A stretch of 42,556 bases of DNA from CBDCRK01 sp965220955 (GCA_965220955.1 CBDCRK010000006.1:1-42556), one strand, 5' to 3'; shown: positions 9,901 through 17,395, numbered from the stretch's first letter. Notes: a model not told the origin generated them from the letters alone. Numbers and translations are program-made.

Positions 9901-10312
9901 ACTCTTGGGCAACCCGCTTTTGCTCTAAACGATTGACTAATTGGAGGCCCTCATCTTCTATTTTGAAATATTTCTTGTCAGTTCTTTCTGGATCGAGGGA
10001 CTTTAGGAACCGCGGCTCCCCAAAAAGAAACCTGAGACCATTAATGCTATTCAGCTGTTCCTTAAGAGCTGCAAATGCATAAATGGTAAAATACGCAGAG
10101 ACCACTGAAAGGGTGCTACCTGCCTGGATTTTTTCCTTCAGAAAATCCCCGACTGTTCCACGAATGTAGTTATCGTGTATTCCTGAGCCGGCTACTATGA
10201 CCTCAGGCTGATTGCCAGTGAGGTCTGGTTGCTGCTCTGTTGTTACTAATGGTTTTTGCAGGGCATTCAGTAGAGCTTGCTCTCCTTTTCTCTGGTGTTT
10301 TCGCTTGAGCAT
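6908..10312 (-). CDS. PLD-nuclease/SNF2-helicase fusion protein
   Basis: About 1134 residues, a fusion of an N-terminal phospholipase-D-like domain and a HepA/SNF2-type helicase. Numbered from the upstream GTG: the PLD motif has H160-x-K162 and GSSNFT 177-182; Walker A DSVGLGKT 309-316; Walker B DESH 400-403; motif III SATP 445-448; motifs V/VI around VATDCISEGQNL 832-843 and QRFGRIDR 863-870. A single HKD motif suggests dimerisation for nuclease activity. I prefer the ATG at 10310-10312: GGAGGG lies 8 nt before it but only 2 nt before the GTG at 10316-10318. It is the first gene of the operon, coupled by ATGA to the methylase. This fusion class is known from sequence but poorly characterised. 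It is probably the DNA-translocating and cutting arm of a phage-defence system. Confidence 0.88.
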   Translation of the reverse strand: MLKRKHQRKGEQALLNALQKPLVTTEQQPDLTGNQPEVIVAGSGIHDNYIRGTVGDFLKEKIQAGSTLSVVSAYFTIYAFAALKEQLNSINGLRFLFGEPRFLKSLDPERTDKKYFKIEDEGLQLVNRLEQKRVAQECAQWIDEKVQIKSVRQSNLLHGKMYHIAHNGIEDAILGSSNFTVHGLGLSGANSNIELNLEVDSNRDRRDLKAWFDEIWNKADFVEDVKEEVLLYLEQLYVNHAPEFIYFKTLYHIFEQFLAEQDRGGLLLDNIQIVETEIWKTLFEFQKDAVKGAINKINAYNGCIIADSVGLGKTFEALAIIKYYELRNHKVLVLCPKKIRENWTIYQAQNNSALNLFVNDRFSYAVLSHTDLSRDSGKSGDLDLATINWSNYDLVVIDESHNFRNNLKGKRDEEGNIIRMSRYERLMEEILKKGVKTKVLLLSATPVNNDLKDLRNQIYFLTEGRDDAFRDSIGITSLKETIATAQRTFTEWSKNPGERKTSVLLEGLSSAFFSLLDELTIARSRKHILKYYQDSIEQVGHFPKRLKPVSIFSDIDLQGKFMAYDKLNEEISEYQLTLFRPSNYVNEEFKPLYEKRLVGNFTQSQREFFLIGMMKVNFLKRLESSINSFAITMDRTVAKIKTLEARIARFRRHQQENPEVDLGATELADLEDDELREALEVGKGLVYKMAHLDLDRWLRDLSQDRIQLEWLSKEAQKITMDQDAKLAQLKKLIAHKIKTPTTNTLGKPNCKVLILAAFADTALYLYNALREWARQELGVHIAFVSGGAIECKTTFGKADFNHILTNFSPVSKNRDKIKTMPQEGEIDLLVATDCISEGQNLQDCDYLINYDIHWNPVRLIQRFGRIDRIGSINRSVQLVNFWPTQDLNKYINLKNRVEARMALVDIAATQEDNILNLEELQDLIEDDLKYRDKQLLRLKDEILDLEDFSENVVLSEFTLDDFRIELVKYIEANRAQLEQAPLGLYAAVPAHPDYQQIAPGVIFCLKQSGDTSGNEQVNPLQPYFLVYVRDDGVVRYAFAQPKQILEIYRLLCVQKTVPYEVLCNLFDQETKNGSDMDHYSELLRKAVDSIAHTFKKRTLTGLLSGRRGVLPDVNKQVSATTDFELVTWLIIMAQ

Positions 10313-10388
10313 CAGCACTTCCCTCCCATTTGGGTAAATGGGGTCGGTAAATAAGGGTGAATTTGATCCCCATTACTGCGTTGAATTA

Positions 10389-10502
10389 TTAGGCCATCCA
10401 TACTCCAATGCTCTCGATGGGTCCCAGTGCTCCGCCAAAGCCAGCATTATTCAACAAGCAGTCAAGAGTGATAATGGCCACTTTTCGGTCTAGCTTTCCC
10501 AT
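10389..10502 (-). pseudogene. Short-chain dehydrogenase remnant with internal deletion
   Basis: A 37-codon reading frame with a good ribosome site (GGAGG) and ATG. It encodes MGKLDRKVAIIT, the start of an SDR, joined directly to LDCLLNNAGFGGALGPIE, the NNAG region normally about 65 residues further on. It then stops. The Rossmann TGxxxGxG glycine motif and the YxxxK catalytic residues are missing, so this is a deletion remnant. Confidence 0.7.
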
Positions 10503-10595
10503 CCCTGCCTCCTTAATGCGCTAGGCATTCTTTTGTATCCGATTTATTCTTAAAACCCAACAACGTCTCTTAGGATTTATACCACCCCAATTTTT

Positions 10596-10635
10596 CTCCC
10601 CCTCACCCTGACCCTTTTCCCCCGCGGGGCGAGGG
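10596..10635. repeat. REP-like C-rich palindromic sequence
   Basis: CTCCCCCTCACCCTGACCC is followed by a CCCCCGCGGGG palindrome and GAGGG, the 'CCCTCACCCTGACCC' type of dispersed repeat. A related copy lies at 29411-29512. The rest of the 345-bp gap (10503-10847) holds nothing else I can recognise. Confidence 0.5.
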
Positions 10636-10847
10636 AAATAACAGGTGGCGATAAACTGCCCGGTTGGGATGGATGAATGCCTAGGCCATGGAGCCAGCTT
10701 GCTCCGCTCTCTCCAGTCCAGCATGCTGGTGAGGAGACGCTGAGCCTCCATACTGCTATGTCTCTTGACAACGGAGGCCTTGTAAGTACCAGGGAATTTA
10801 TCTTGATTGGGATACCAACTGTTATCTCTTACCCGGGTTGATACTGG

Positions 10848-12341
10848 CTAAGAGTTGATACTGGCTAAGAACTGTGGTGGCTGGCGAACCTGGGTTGCCT
10901 GCTCAAAGGCGTGTGCCAGCTTAACAAGCGTTGGCTCCTGGTAAGCCCCACCGAAGAAGGAGATACCAACGGGCAGGCCAGATAGGTAGCCAGCCGGCAC
11001 TGTGATGTGGGGATAGCCTGCTACTGCGGCGGGAGAGGAACTACCACCGGAATAATGGTCGCCGTTGACCCAATCGGTCAGCCAGGCTGGCCCGCCCGAA
11101 GGTGCCATAATGGCATCTAGTTGATGCTCATGTAGCGTGGCATCTAGTCCCTCTGCTCGCGAAAGACGATGGTTGTCTGCCAGGGCTTGCAAGTATTCCT
11201 GACTGGTGAGCGGCCCTTTCTCTTCTGCCATGAGCATGATTTCCTGGCCAAAGTAGGGCATCACTTTGTCTCGATTCCGTTCATTGAACTCGATAATCTC
11301 CTGCAGAGAATGAACCGGGGCACCAGGGCCGAGTCCGGTTAAGTAACGATTGAGATCGGATTTGAATTCATACAAGAGCACCTCAAATTCGGTCTCTCTA
11401 AACTTCCCGGCTATACCCATGTCAACCGGATCAATGATCTTGGCCCCCAAGCGTTTCATCTCTGCAATAGCGGCTTGTATGAGCTGATCTGCTTTCTTGT
11501 TGAAGCCAAAGAAGCTGCGGGCAACGCCGATTCTGGCCCCTTGCATGCCTTTGGGGTCGAGGAAGGGTGTGTAATCGGTGTAGAACTTGCCGCGACTCTC
11601 CCCAGTCACGGGGTCCCGTGGGTCTACACCCGTAAGAGCGCCGAGCAGGATGGCAGCGTCAGTGACGGTTCTAGCCATAGGACCAGCAGTATCCTGACTA
11701 TGAGCAATGGGAATGATGCCAGACCGACTTACAAGACCCAGTGTGGGTTTAATCCCAACAATAGAGTTTGTCTGTGATGGACAAATGATAGAACCATCCG
11801 TTTCGGTCCCAATCGCCACAGAGCAGAGATTCGCCGCCACTGTCACCGCTGACCCAGAACTGGAACCGCAAGGGTTGCGATCCAGGGCATAGGGGTTGCG
11901 GGTTTGACCACCTCGGCTGCTCCAACCACTGGTGGAGTGAGTTGATCTGAAATTTGCCCACTCGCTCAGGTTGGTTTTGCCCAGGATGACCGCGCCAGCC
12001 TCACGGAGCCTTTGTGCTACAAAAGAGTCCTGGGGGGGTATTGAGCCCATAAGAGCAAGGGAGCCAGCAGTAGTCAGCATTTTATCAGCGGTATCAAGGT
12101 TGTCTTTCAGCATGACAGGGATGCCGTGTAATGGACCTCGGGCACCTTTTACTTTCCGCTCTGCGTCAAGGGCATCGGCAATCGCCAGAGCATCAGGATT
12201 GAGTTCAATGACGGCGTTAATCGCCGGTCCCTGCTGGTCAAGGACTTCAATACGCTCAAGATATATTTCAATGATGGTTCGCGCGGTATACGCGCCCGAG
12301 TTCATCTTTTCCTGCAGCTCAGCAATGCTCATCTCCTCCAT
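10848..12341 (-). CDS. Amidase signature family hydrolase
   Basis: A 497-residue amidase (GatA/AtzF/fatty-acid-amide-hydrolase superfamily) hydrolysing a C-N amide bond. Numbered from a TTG two codons upstream, the Ser-cisSer-Lys triad is K81 in VMLKDN, S162 in CGSSSGSA and S186 in TETDGSI; the S-S spacing of 24 matches the family. The start chosen is the ATG at 12339-12341: AGGAG is 9 nt upstream of it but only 3 nt before the TTG. It is monocistronic, divergent from the luciferase-like gene at 12559. No gatB or gatC is adjacent and the C-terminus is amidase-like, so a catabolic amidase is likelier than tRNA amidotransferase. Substrate unknown. Confidence 0.88.
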   Translation of the reverse strand: MEEMSIAELQEKMNSGAYTARTIIEIYLERIEVLDQQGPAINAVIELNPDALAIADALDAERKVKGARGPLHGIPVMLKDNLDTADKMLTTAGSLALMGSIPPQDSFVAQRLREAGAVILGKTNLSEWANFRSTHSTSGWSSRGGQTRNPYALDRNPCGSSSGSAVTVAANLCSVAIGTETDGSIICPSQTNSIVGIKPTLGLVSRSGIIPIAHSQDTAGPMARTVTDAAILLGALTGVDPRDPVTGESRGKFYTDYTPFLDPKGMQGARIGVARSFFGFNKKADQLIQAAIAEMKRLGAKIIDPVDMGIAGKFRETEFEVLLYEFKSDLNRYLTGLGPGAPVHSLQEIIEFNERNRDKVMPYFGQEIMLMAEEKGPLTSQEYLQALADNHRLSRAEGLDATLHEHQLDAIMAPSGGPAWLTDWVNGDHYSGGSSSPAAVAGYPHITVPAGYLSGLPVGISFFGGAYQEPTLVKLAHAFEQATQVRQPPQFLASINS

Positions 12342-12558
12342 CAGCAAAGGCTCCTTATTCTGTTGACAGACCTCCGAACAGCTACGAATCGCTGCCTAGC
12401 ATTAAAGCCCAATGGCGCAGTCTACTCGTGTCCTCTGGATATTGTATACATCTGGACAATTTTATGGCAAATAGTTCGTTATGAAACAAGTTGCACACGA
12501 TCTTGCGTCCCTCTCCGGGGCAGGAAGATACCCAGTTATTCACCGGTAGGAGAGGGTC

Positions 12559-13524
12559 ATGAAGTTCGGGGTTCTTCAGTTCTTCAGCTGGCCTGAGCGC
12601 CGAGTTGCACTGCCAACGGTATACCAGCGAGCGCTCCAGCGCATCGAGATCATGGATCGCACTGGCTATGAGGCTGTGTGGCTGACCGAGCATCACTTTA
12701 GCGATTACAGTGTGTGTCCCTCGATTCCGGTCTTGGGTGCCTACGCGGCTGCTCGTACCAAGAACCTGGGGATTGGCACGGGTGTTTGTCTGGCGGCTTT
12801 TTATCACCCCCTACGATTGGCTGAGGAGATTGCCTTGCTCGACATTCTGTCGGGCGGTCGGGTCAAGTGGGGAGCTGGGCGGGGGTTTAATCCTACCGAG
12901 TTTAAGGCTTTTGGCGTGTCCATTGAAGAGAGTCATGCTCGCTTTCGGGAGGCTGTTGACATTGTGGTGCGGGCGTGGACCAGCGAGCGCCTGACTTACA
13001 AGGGCAAGTTCTTCTCGTTCGAAGACGTTGAGGTGCTTCCCAAGCCGCTGCAGCAGCCCCACCCACCGGTGTGGACAGCAGCCGGTTCACCAGGAGCCAT
13101 CGAGTGGGCTGCGTCTGCTGGATACTCTATCCTGATGGACCCTCACGCCACCCACGGGGAGATTGGCAAGAAGCGAGAGTTCTATCAACAAGCGCTCGAG
13201 GCCCACGGTTACTCGATCGAGGGACGGGAGATTCCCATGGCCCGACTGCTGGCAATCGCCTCCACCGATAACGAAGCAGCCGAGGTTGCCCGCCAGGGTG
13301 CCAGGTGGATGCTCCGGACCTACATTGACCCCAATATGTTTGGCGTTGTTGACCCGGTTCAGCGGTACGCTGACCAAGTGATCATCCATGGCACACCGGA
13401 GCGTGTGGTGGACGAGATCGCACGCTTGCGTGAGGAGATACATCTCGACTATATCATTGGTGCGCCACTCAGCCACGAAACCTTCATGTTGCTTACCGAC
13501 AGGGTGTTGCCGCGTCTGCTATGA
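12559..13524 (+). CDS. Luciferase-like (LLM class) flavin/F420-dependent oxidoreductase
   Basis: A 321-residue bacterial-luciferase-fold TIM-barrel oxidoreductase using FMN or F420. The N-terminus MKFGVLQFFSWPERR, the 'GYEAVWLTEHHF' motif, 'GIGTGVCLAAFYHPLRLAEE' and 'SGGRVKWGAGRGFNP' are diagnostic of the LLM family. The ATG is preceded by GGTAGGAGAGGGTC. It is divergent from the amidase with about 217 bp between, which probably holds both promoters although no clear boxes stand out. Likely a monooxygenase or reductase in a degradation route. A second family member is at 38477. Confidence 0.88.
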   Translation: MKFGVLQFFSWPERRVALPTVYQRALQRIEIMDRTGYEAVWLTEHHFSDYSVCPSIPVLGAYAAARTKNLGIGTGVCLAAFYHPLRLAEEIALLDILSGGRVKWGAGRGFNPTEFKAFGVSIEESHARFREAVDIVVRAWTSERLTYKGKFFSFEDVEVLPKPLQQPHPPVWTAAGSPGAIEWAASAGYSILMDPHATHGEIGKKREFYQQALEAHGYSIEGREIPMARLLAIASTDNEAAEVARQGARWMLRTYIDPNMFGVVDPVQRYADQVIIHGTPERVVDEIARLREEIHLDYIIGAPLSHETFMLLTDRVLPRLL

Positions 13525-13571
13525 GGTAGAGGCGCTTCTTCCTTAACTAGCCCTTTTATGGTCAGTCGGTA

Positions 13572-13994
13572 TCAGGGATCAATTCTGGCAGAAGCATACC
13601 CGCTGACCACCTCAGCACCCTCCTGATTCACGGCTGAGACAGCAAGATCAACGAAATACTCACTGCCTTCCTCTCTGATAGCTTCCACGGTTGCTTTGGC
13701 CGTCAGGTTATCTCCTGGCCACACCTGACGCGTGAAGCGCACCCCATATTTAGTGAGGCGTCCATCACCGACATAGTTGGTCAGCATCTTCCCCGTCATG
13801 CCCATACTAAGCATGCCATGGGCAAACACGCTGGGATACCCGGCAACCTTGGTGGTGAAGACCTCATCCGTGTGAACCGGGTTGTAATCTCCAGACGCGC
13901 CAGCATATTGGACAAGCTGAGTTCTGGTCAGGTTGTTAGCGATTTGCTCTTCGTAAGTATCTCCTACTTTGATCTGACTTGCTGACAATGCCAT
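13572..13994 (-). CDS. MaoC-family acyl-CoA (R)-hydratase, catalytic HadB-like subunit
   Basis: A 140-residue single-hotdog hydratase that adds or removes water at an enoyl/3-hydroxyacyl thioester. The hydratase-2 active site is seen in GASGDYNPVHTDE (Asp and His) followed by VFAHGMLSMG. The ATG at 13992-13994 has AGGAGG just upstream; a longer in-frame extension to 14045 would overlap the preceding gene and lacks support. It lies 10 bp after the stop of the HadA-like gene. Together they resemble the heterodimeric HadAB/ChsH1-H2 arrangement in which this subunit supplies catalysis. Confidence 0.85.
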   Translation of the reverse strand: MALSASQIKVGDTYEEQIANNLTRTQLVQYAGASGDYNPVHTDEVFTTKVAGYPSVFAHGMLSMGMTGKMLTNYVGDGRLTKYGVRFTRQVWPGDNLTAKATVEAIREEGSEYFVDLAVSAVNQEGAEVVSGYASARIDP

Positions 13995-14004
13995 AACTGT
14001 CCTC

Positions 14005-14499
14005 CTAATTCTGGTCCACGGGGCGTTCTGTCTGTACCCCAACACCGCGGGCCGTAATCACCAGTTCCCCATTTTGGTCGCGGTACTCGGTTATGGTTTC
14101 CGTGAAGACCAGTTTGCCCGACCGTCGACCCTGTTTTTCCCAGGTTTTGCCCGGCTTCATCGTTGCCGTCAAGACGTCACCAGCCTTGAGAGGGCGGTGA
14201 TATTCGTAGTGCTGTTCGGCATGGAGACCGCCACCGCCGCCACCGCCGCCACCGCCGCCACGTTGAACTCCCGTGGATTCTTTACCCGAGCCAAACCAGG
14301 GCTTGCCCGCCCTGGGCCGTAGTGGATAGTCGGGATCGAATTGGGCACTGGCCTGGACAAAGGTTGGCGGTGCAATAATAGACCCAAGCTCGGTGGTCTT
14401 GGCATAGTCTTCGTCATAATAAATTTTGTTGTTGTCCCCAACCGAGCGGGCAAACAACATGATATGGCCTGCCTCAATAGGGAATTTTGTTACTGCCAT
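14005..14499 (-). CDS. MaoC-like HadA-type hydratase subunit with poly-glycine insertion
   Basis: A 164-residue FAS1-type MaoC N-terminal dehydratase domain. It starts MAVTKFPIEAGHIMLFARSVG, with 'IIAPPTFVQASAQFD' and 'LHAEQHYEYHRPLKAGD' typical of the family. The N-terminal half has no clear Asp-His catalytic pair, as in non-catalytic HadA partners. An 11-Gly run precedes LHAEQ and is encoded by a GGCGGCGGT-type repeat; shorter Gly stretches occur here in relatives, so this looks like slippage expansion. ATG with GGAGAG 6 nt upstream. Operon with the HadB-like gene. Probable role: hydratase in CoA-ester catabolism. Confidence 0.83.
   Translation of the reverse strand: MAVTKFPIEAGHIMLFARSVGDNNKIYYDEDYAKTTELGSIIAPPTFVQASAQFDPDYPLRPRAGKPWFGSGKESTGVQRGGGGGGGGGGGLHAEQHYEYHRPLKAGDVLTATMKPGKTWEKQGRRSGKLVFTETITEYRDQNGELVITARGVGVQTERPVDQN
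14227..14259. repeat. In-frame trinucleotide/9-mer repeat coding for 11 glycines
   Basis: On the coding (minus) strand, three GGCGGCGGT units plus GGCGGT give an uninterrupted Gly run inside the HadA-like gene. Slippage in multiples of 3 would change the loop length without breaking the frame. Confidence 0.85.
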
Positions 14500-14640
14500 T
14501 ATTGTCTCTCCTTATCTGAAGTTTTTTCTCTGAGAAAATTGGCGGTTATCTTAACACATACAGGATTCAATTCAATGTAGCGGCAACCTGCCAACAGGTT
14601 GATAAGTGCTTAAAGGAGACCGAGGTAGGGTAACTCTTGA

Positions 14641-14655
14641 ACCGCCTAGGGCGGT
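14641..14655. other. Small hairpin ACCGCC-tag-GGCGGT
   Basis: A perfect 6-bp stem with a 3-nt loop in the 210-bp gap between the HadA-like gene and proX. There is no T-run on either side, so its role is unclear. Confidence 0.35.
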
Positions 14656-14686
14656 CCTATATTGTAGGTGAGGTGAAGGAAGGGGA

Positions 14687-14707
14687 GGGTAGCCTTGCTG
14701 GCTACCC
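14687..14707 (-). terminator. Probable terminator hairpin after the ProX gene
   Basis: GGGTAGCC-ttgct-GGCTACCC is a perfect 8-bp stem starting 3 nt beyond the stop codon at 14710. In the transcript direction it is followed by a C-rich tract, not U's, so it is an atypical terminator or an mRNA 3'-end stabiliser. Confidence 0.4.
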
Positions 14708-14709
14708 GA

Positions 14710-15216
14710 TTATGCCTCCCCTACCTGACCGGTAACTTCAGGAATGACAAGAACTCGATAAGTGTGGCCGGTTATGGCAAAAATGCGCTCCATGTCAGCG
14801 CGGGATATGACCAGTGTACTGGTATTAACCAGCGGATGACATCTCAGAGAATGAGCCATCCACAGGTCCTCGTCCAGAATGACTTCCACAGCCTTTTCCT
14901 GGTCGTTTACCACCGCCAACAAGCTAACAGAGCCGGGATCTATGCCAAGGTACTTTTTCAGCCTCTCTGCGGAAGCAAAGCTAAGATTGGTAACGCTGAG
15001 AATCTGCGACAGAGCCTTGAGATCGACTTTCTTGCCGTATCCAGTAGTCACCAGGAAATGCCTATGTCCTCTCTTATCCCGGAGAAGAAGGTTTTTTGTA
15101 TCGGCACCAGGCATGGGTGGGAGAAGGCGCTCGGCTTCCTTAGTTGTGAACACCGCTAGGTGGTTGTAGCGTTCATAGTCAATAGAGTGCTGGGATAAAA
15201 ACTCGTAAATATCCAT
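14710..15216 (-). CDS. proX: Prolyl-tRNA editing protein ProX (YbaK/INS-domain deacylase)
   Basis: A 168-residue free-standing trans-editing domain that deacylates Ala-tRNA(Pro) mis-charged by ProRS. The family start MDIYEFLSQHSIDYERYNH is present, then 'PGADTKNLLLRDKRGHRHFLVT' with the conserved Lys in TKNLLL, and 'LGIDPGSVSLLAVVND'. The length matches PrdX/ProX proteins. ATG preceded by GAGGAGCC. It stands alone between the MaoC operon and the DCC gene. A perfect hairpin follows the stop. YbaK (Cys-tRNA(Pro) deacylase) is the alternative, but the N-terminus and 'DIYEFL' favour ProX. Confidence 0.85.
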   Translation of the reverse strand: MDIYEFLSQHSIDYERYNHLAVFTTKEAERLLPPMPGADTKNLLLRDKRGHRHFLVTTGYGKKVDLKALSQILSVTNLSFASAERLKKYLGIDPGSVSLLAVVNDQEKAVEVILDEDLWMAHSLRCHPLVNTSTLVISRADMERIFAITGHTYRVLVIPEVTGQVGEA

Positions 15217-15304
15217 TCTGGCTCCTCAATAATGTATCTGGATAATAGCCCGTTAAGACCCGACACTTCATATCTCCAACAAGACATGCTAGGGCCGGGA
15301 CTAA

Positions 15305-15336
15305 GTGGAACTTCCTTTTGGTGGAACTTCCTTTTG
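15305..15336. repeat. Perfect 16-bp tandem duplication (GTGGAACTTCCTTTTG twice)
   Basis: Two abutting identical 16-mers in the 172-bp spacer between proX and the DCC gene. No gene is altered. It could be a polymorphic slippage site. Confidence 0.8.
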
Positions 15337-15388
15337 CTGGTTGTGCCAGTGGACCTCCCTTCTGGTTCACCTATTACTTCAGGCTCAG

Positions 15389-15805
15389 CTACTCAATGAA
15401 CCGCGATTTTATAGCTTCTGTAGGAACCAAGCAGGATTCCCTTTTACCAAATAACCGATACCTATTTTTTACAACCAGGGAGTAGACCTTATCTCTCACC
15501 GGTCTGGGTATCAAGGCAACGCCCACAATAAGCTTCCAAGATCCTCTGAACTCTCTTGCTATTTCAATAGCGGCATCACTCTTTGTATAGGCGTGGCCGT
15601 CTTTGATCAGCAAAAAGCTCTCTGCATCGTCCGGATTTAAGCCATGTTCCACTAGCTTCTCACGGCCAAACTTACTCTGCAGGGGAGAAAATTTAAAAAC
15701 CGACCGTTTGTCCCTTTTTATAATGAACTGGACGGAGCGCGAGCATAAATTGCACACCCCATCAAATATAATCACCTTCTGCTCAAGAATAGCTCCGGTT
15801 TCCAC
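15389..15805 (-). CDS. DCC-family thiol-disulfide oxidoreductase (DUF393)
   Basis: A 138-residue thioredoxin-like protein named for its DxxCxxC motif. 'FDGVCNLC' gives C18 and C21, followed by 'SVQFIIKRDKRSVFKFSPLQS', the family hallmark. No signal peptide, so cytoplasmic. The start is GTG at 15803-15805; there is no good ATG alternative near the conserved N-terminus. It begins 12 bp after the stop of the secreted Cys-rich protein and in the same frame, so a run-through transcript is plausible, but the functional link is unknown. The family has no settled biochemical substrate. Confidence 0.85.
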   Translation of the reverse strand: METGAILEQKVIIFDGVCNLCSRSVQFIIKRDKRSVFKFSPLQSKFGREKLVEHGLNPDDAESFLLIKDGHAYTKSDAAIEIAREFRGSWKLIVGVALIPRPVRDKVYSLVVKNRYRLFGKRESCLVPTEAIKSRFIE

Positions 15806-15817
15806 CGTACTTTCCCT

Positions 15818-16945
15818 TCAGTCCCCTTGTCCTGCACTGCATGGCCCATGCTGACTGCTGTGGCAGTAGTCATTGTCGCCCGGACTCGCCGGGGCTTCGC
15901 ATACATCTACAATCGACCTCCAGCCATAGCGCGCCCCTACGTCGTCCACACACCTCAGGCCACTTTGACACTCACTGTTGCTGTCACAGTCACCGAGCCC
16001 GGCCACACATGGGCCATGCTTCAGACAGTACTCATTGTGGCCCGGGGCGAGAAGGGAGATGGGTGACAAAGTCAGCTGGGTACGCACGGTCGGGTTCGGG
16101 GTGCGGTCGAGCGTATACACGTAGAACTGCTGCGCACTGCTCTGGTAGGTGGCGGGGAGGGGCCACTCAAAGCCGTGGTGGCCGCTGATGCCCAACGTAG
16201 CGTTCACGTCGGCCCGGGGCTGGTTGGCGCTCACAGTGGCGGCCAGGGTGCCGCTGCCCTGCGCCCCGCCGACATAGATCTCCACTAGGATGGACTGGGT
16301 GGAGGCCGACGTGTTGTATGCCCAGCCAGACAGAGTGAGGGGACCATGCGGACGAGAAATCACGTCTACGTAGCCGCGGAGGGTTGGGGGGGATTGTTTG
16401 GGGGCTGTGCACGGCTCGGAAATATCGCCCCCATACGCCCCCAGGCACACCCAACGGTAATGGGTGGCCGTGTCCGCCGTATCCCCCTCCTCATGGTCAA
16501 AATAGTCCCCGGTCACACAGCTATTGCGGCTGCTCCCGCACTGTCCGTCCACTAGGTCAGGAGAGACAGGCGCGTTCACACCGCAGGCGGTTATATCGGC
16601 CGCAGCCGTGCTGTGACGCACGAACTCGGTGATCTCAAAGACCCCATCTTTGTGAGACTCCTCATCCTCATACGCGGTATAGCGCCCTTTGAGTTCCACA
16701 AAAACCTGCACACTATCCAAGCCAGCATACACCTGCGAGAGGGCGGTGAAGGCCGGACTGTTGGTGGCCAAGTCCCACACTTCTAAGGAATCACACGGCG
16801 TCAAGATATCGCGGTACACCCCCTGCGTATTACTCGAATACAAGCCCGTCACCGTGATGATCTCGCTGTCCTGCGCCCGCACGAGGCTGCCAGTCAGCAC
16901 CATAACCAAGAGCAGCAAGACGGCACAGAAGCGTTTCATTGGCAT
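15818..16945 (-). CDS. Secreted cysteine-rich mosaic protein, second Cys repeat truncated
   Basis: 375 residues with a Sec signal peptide (about 1-24, cleavage after VRA). A unique region follows, then a CGSSRNSC..THYRWVCLG..CTAP module (about 120-165) found in bacterial surface proteins, a beta-sandwich-like 'LSGWAYNTSASTQSILVEIYVGG' module (about 190-300), and a Cys-rich repeat (about 305-355). A second copy of that repeat begins 'DNDYCHSSQHGPCSAGQGD' and ends at a TGA just where the next Cys would fall, so the C-terminus is probably truncated or the repeat number varies. Likely extracellular or outer-surface, possibly adhesive or ligand-binding. Function not recognised. Confidence 0.75.
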   Translation of the reverse strand: MPMKRFCAVLLLLVMVLTGSLVRAQDSEIITVTGLYSSNTQGVYRDILTPCDSLEVWDLATNSPAFTALSQVYAGLDSVQVFVELKGRYTAYEDEESHKDGVFEITEFVRHSTAAADITACGVNAPVSPDLVDGQCGSSRNSCVTGDYFDHEEGDTADTATHYRWVCLGAYGGDISEPCTAPKQSPPTLRGYVDVISRPHGPLTLSGWAYNTSASTQSILVEIYVGGAQGSGTLAATVSANQPRADVNATLGISGHHGFEWPLPATYQSSAQQFYVYTLDRTPNPTVRTQLTLSPISLLAPGHNEYCLKHGPCVAGLGDCDSNSECQSGLRCVDDVGARYGWRSIVDVCEAPASPGDNDYCHSSQHGPCSAGQGD

Positions 16946-16960
16946 TGGCTCCGCCCCGTT

Positions 16961-17182
16961 CTATATACATTGATATGAATGTGGTCCCTGTGGAGCCATT
17001 TTAGTTCGTCTGACGGTTGCTCCTTCTTCGGCATCTTTAACCATTTGACACGCCATAAGGTTTTTAAGGGTTGGCACCGCAGGATCGCCGCCATATTTCT
17101 GTACAAGTTTCCACAGCACCGTATGGGGAAGGGCACCCTCTAAGTGCAGATGCAGCTCTACCTTCGGAAGCTTCTCACACCA
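16961..17182 (-). pseudogene. Adenosine deaminase N-terminal fragment
   Basis: In one frame the DNA encodes 'CEKLPKVELHLHLEGALPH' plus 'LWKLVQKYGGDPAVPTLKNL', the unmistakable N-terminus of adenosine/AMP deaminase including the HxH zinc ligands. Similarity stops after about 45 residues and the frame ends soon after. The remaining ~280 residues are absent. It is fused out of frame to the nucleotidyltransferase fragment upstream. Confidence 0.75.
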
Positions 17183-17393
17183 ACTGAGAGCAGATTTCCA
17201 ACTCGACATTGTCAATAATAATCGTGCGCCGCTGCCGCCACGGGAGACGTGCGATGACGTAGATATCAAGGTCGCTACGAGTCCAGGCTATGCCATAGGC
17301 CACCGAGCCGCCCAACAACAGGCCCTGCAGATCTGATCTGAACTCCGCTTGCATACGGTCAAGCACCTGTTGATGCCTTGTTAGACCGCACAT
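17175..17393 (-). pseudogene. Nucleotidyltransferase (pol-beta fold) N-terminal fragment
   Basis: From the ATG at 17391-17393 the frame encodes 'LDRMQAEFRSDLQGLLLGGS' followed by VAYGIAWTRSDLDIYVIARL, the GGS...DxD signature of minimal nucleotidyltransferases. It continues to VELEI and terminates. Only about 72 residues remain, so the C-terminal half is lost at the junction with the adenosine deaminase fragment. It may be an intact short MNT-like protein, but the overlap with other fragments argues for decay. Confidence 0.6.
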
Positions 17394-17395
17394 GG

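Noticed and set aside
3003..10312. Classification as DISARM, BREX or a standard type I restriction system
   Set aside because: No DrmA, DrmB, DrmC, BrxC, PglZ or HsdS-like gene is present. The PLD domain is fused to the helicase, and the third gene begins like a RecF/SbcC-type ATPase.
15818..15820. Second selenocysteine codon (TGA in place of a Cys of the secreted repeat protein)
   Set aside because: The sequence after the TGA does not continue the Cys repeat; it runs in the same frame into the DCC gene, and no SECIS-like hairpin is evident.
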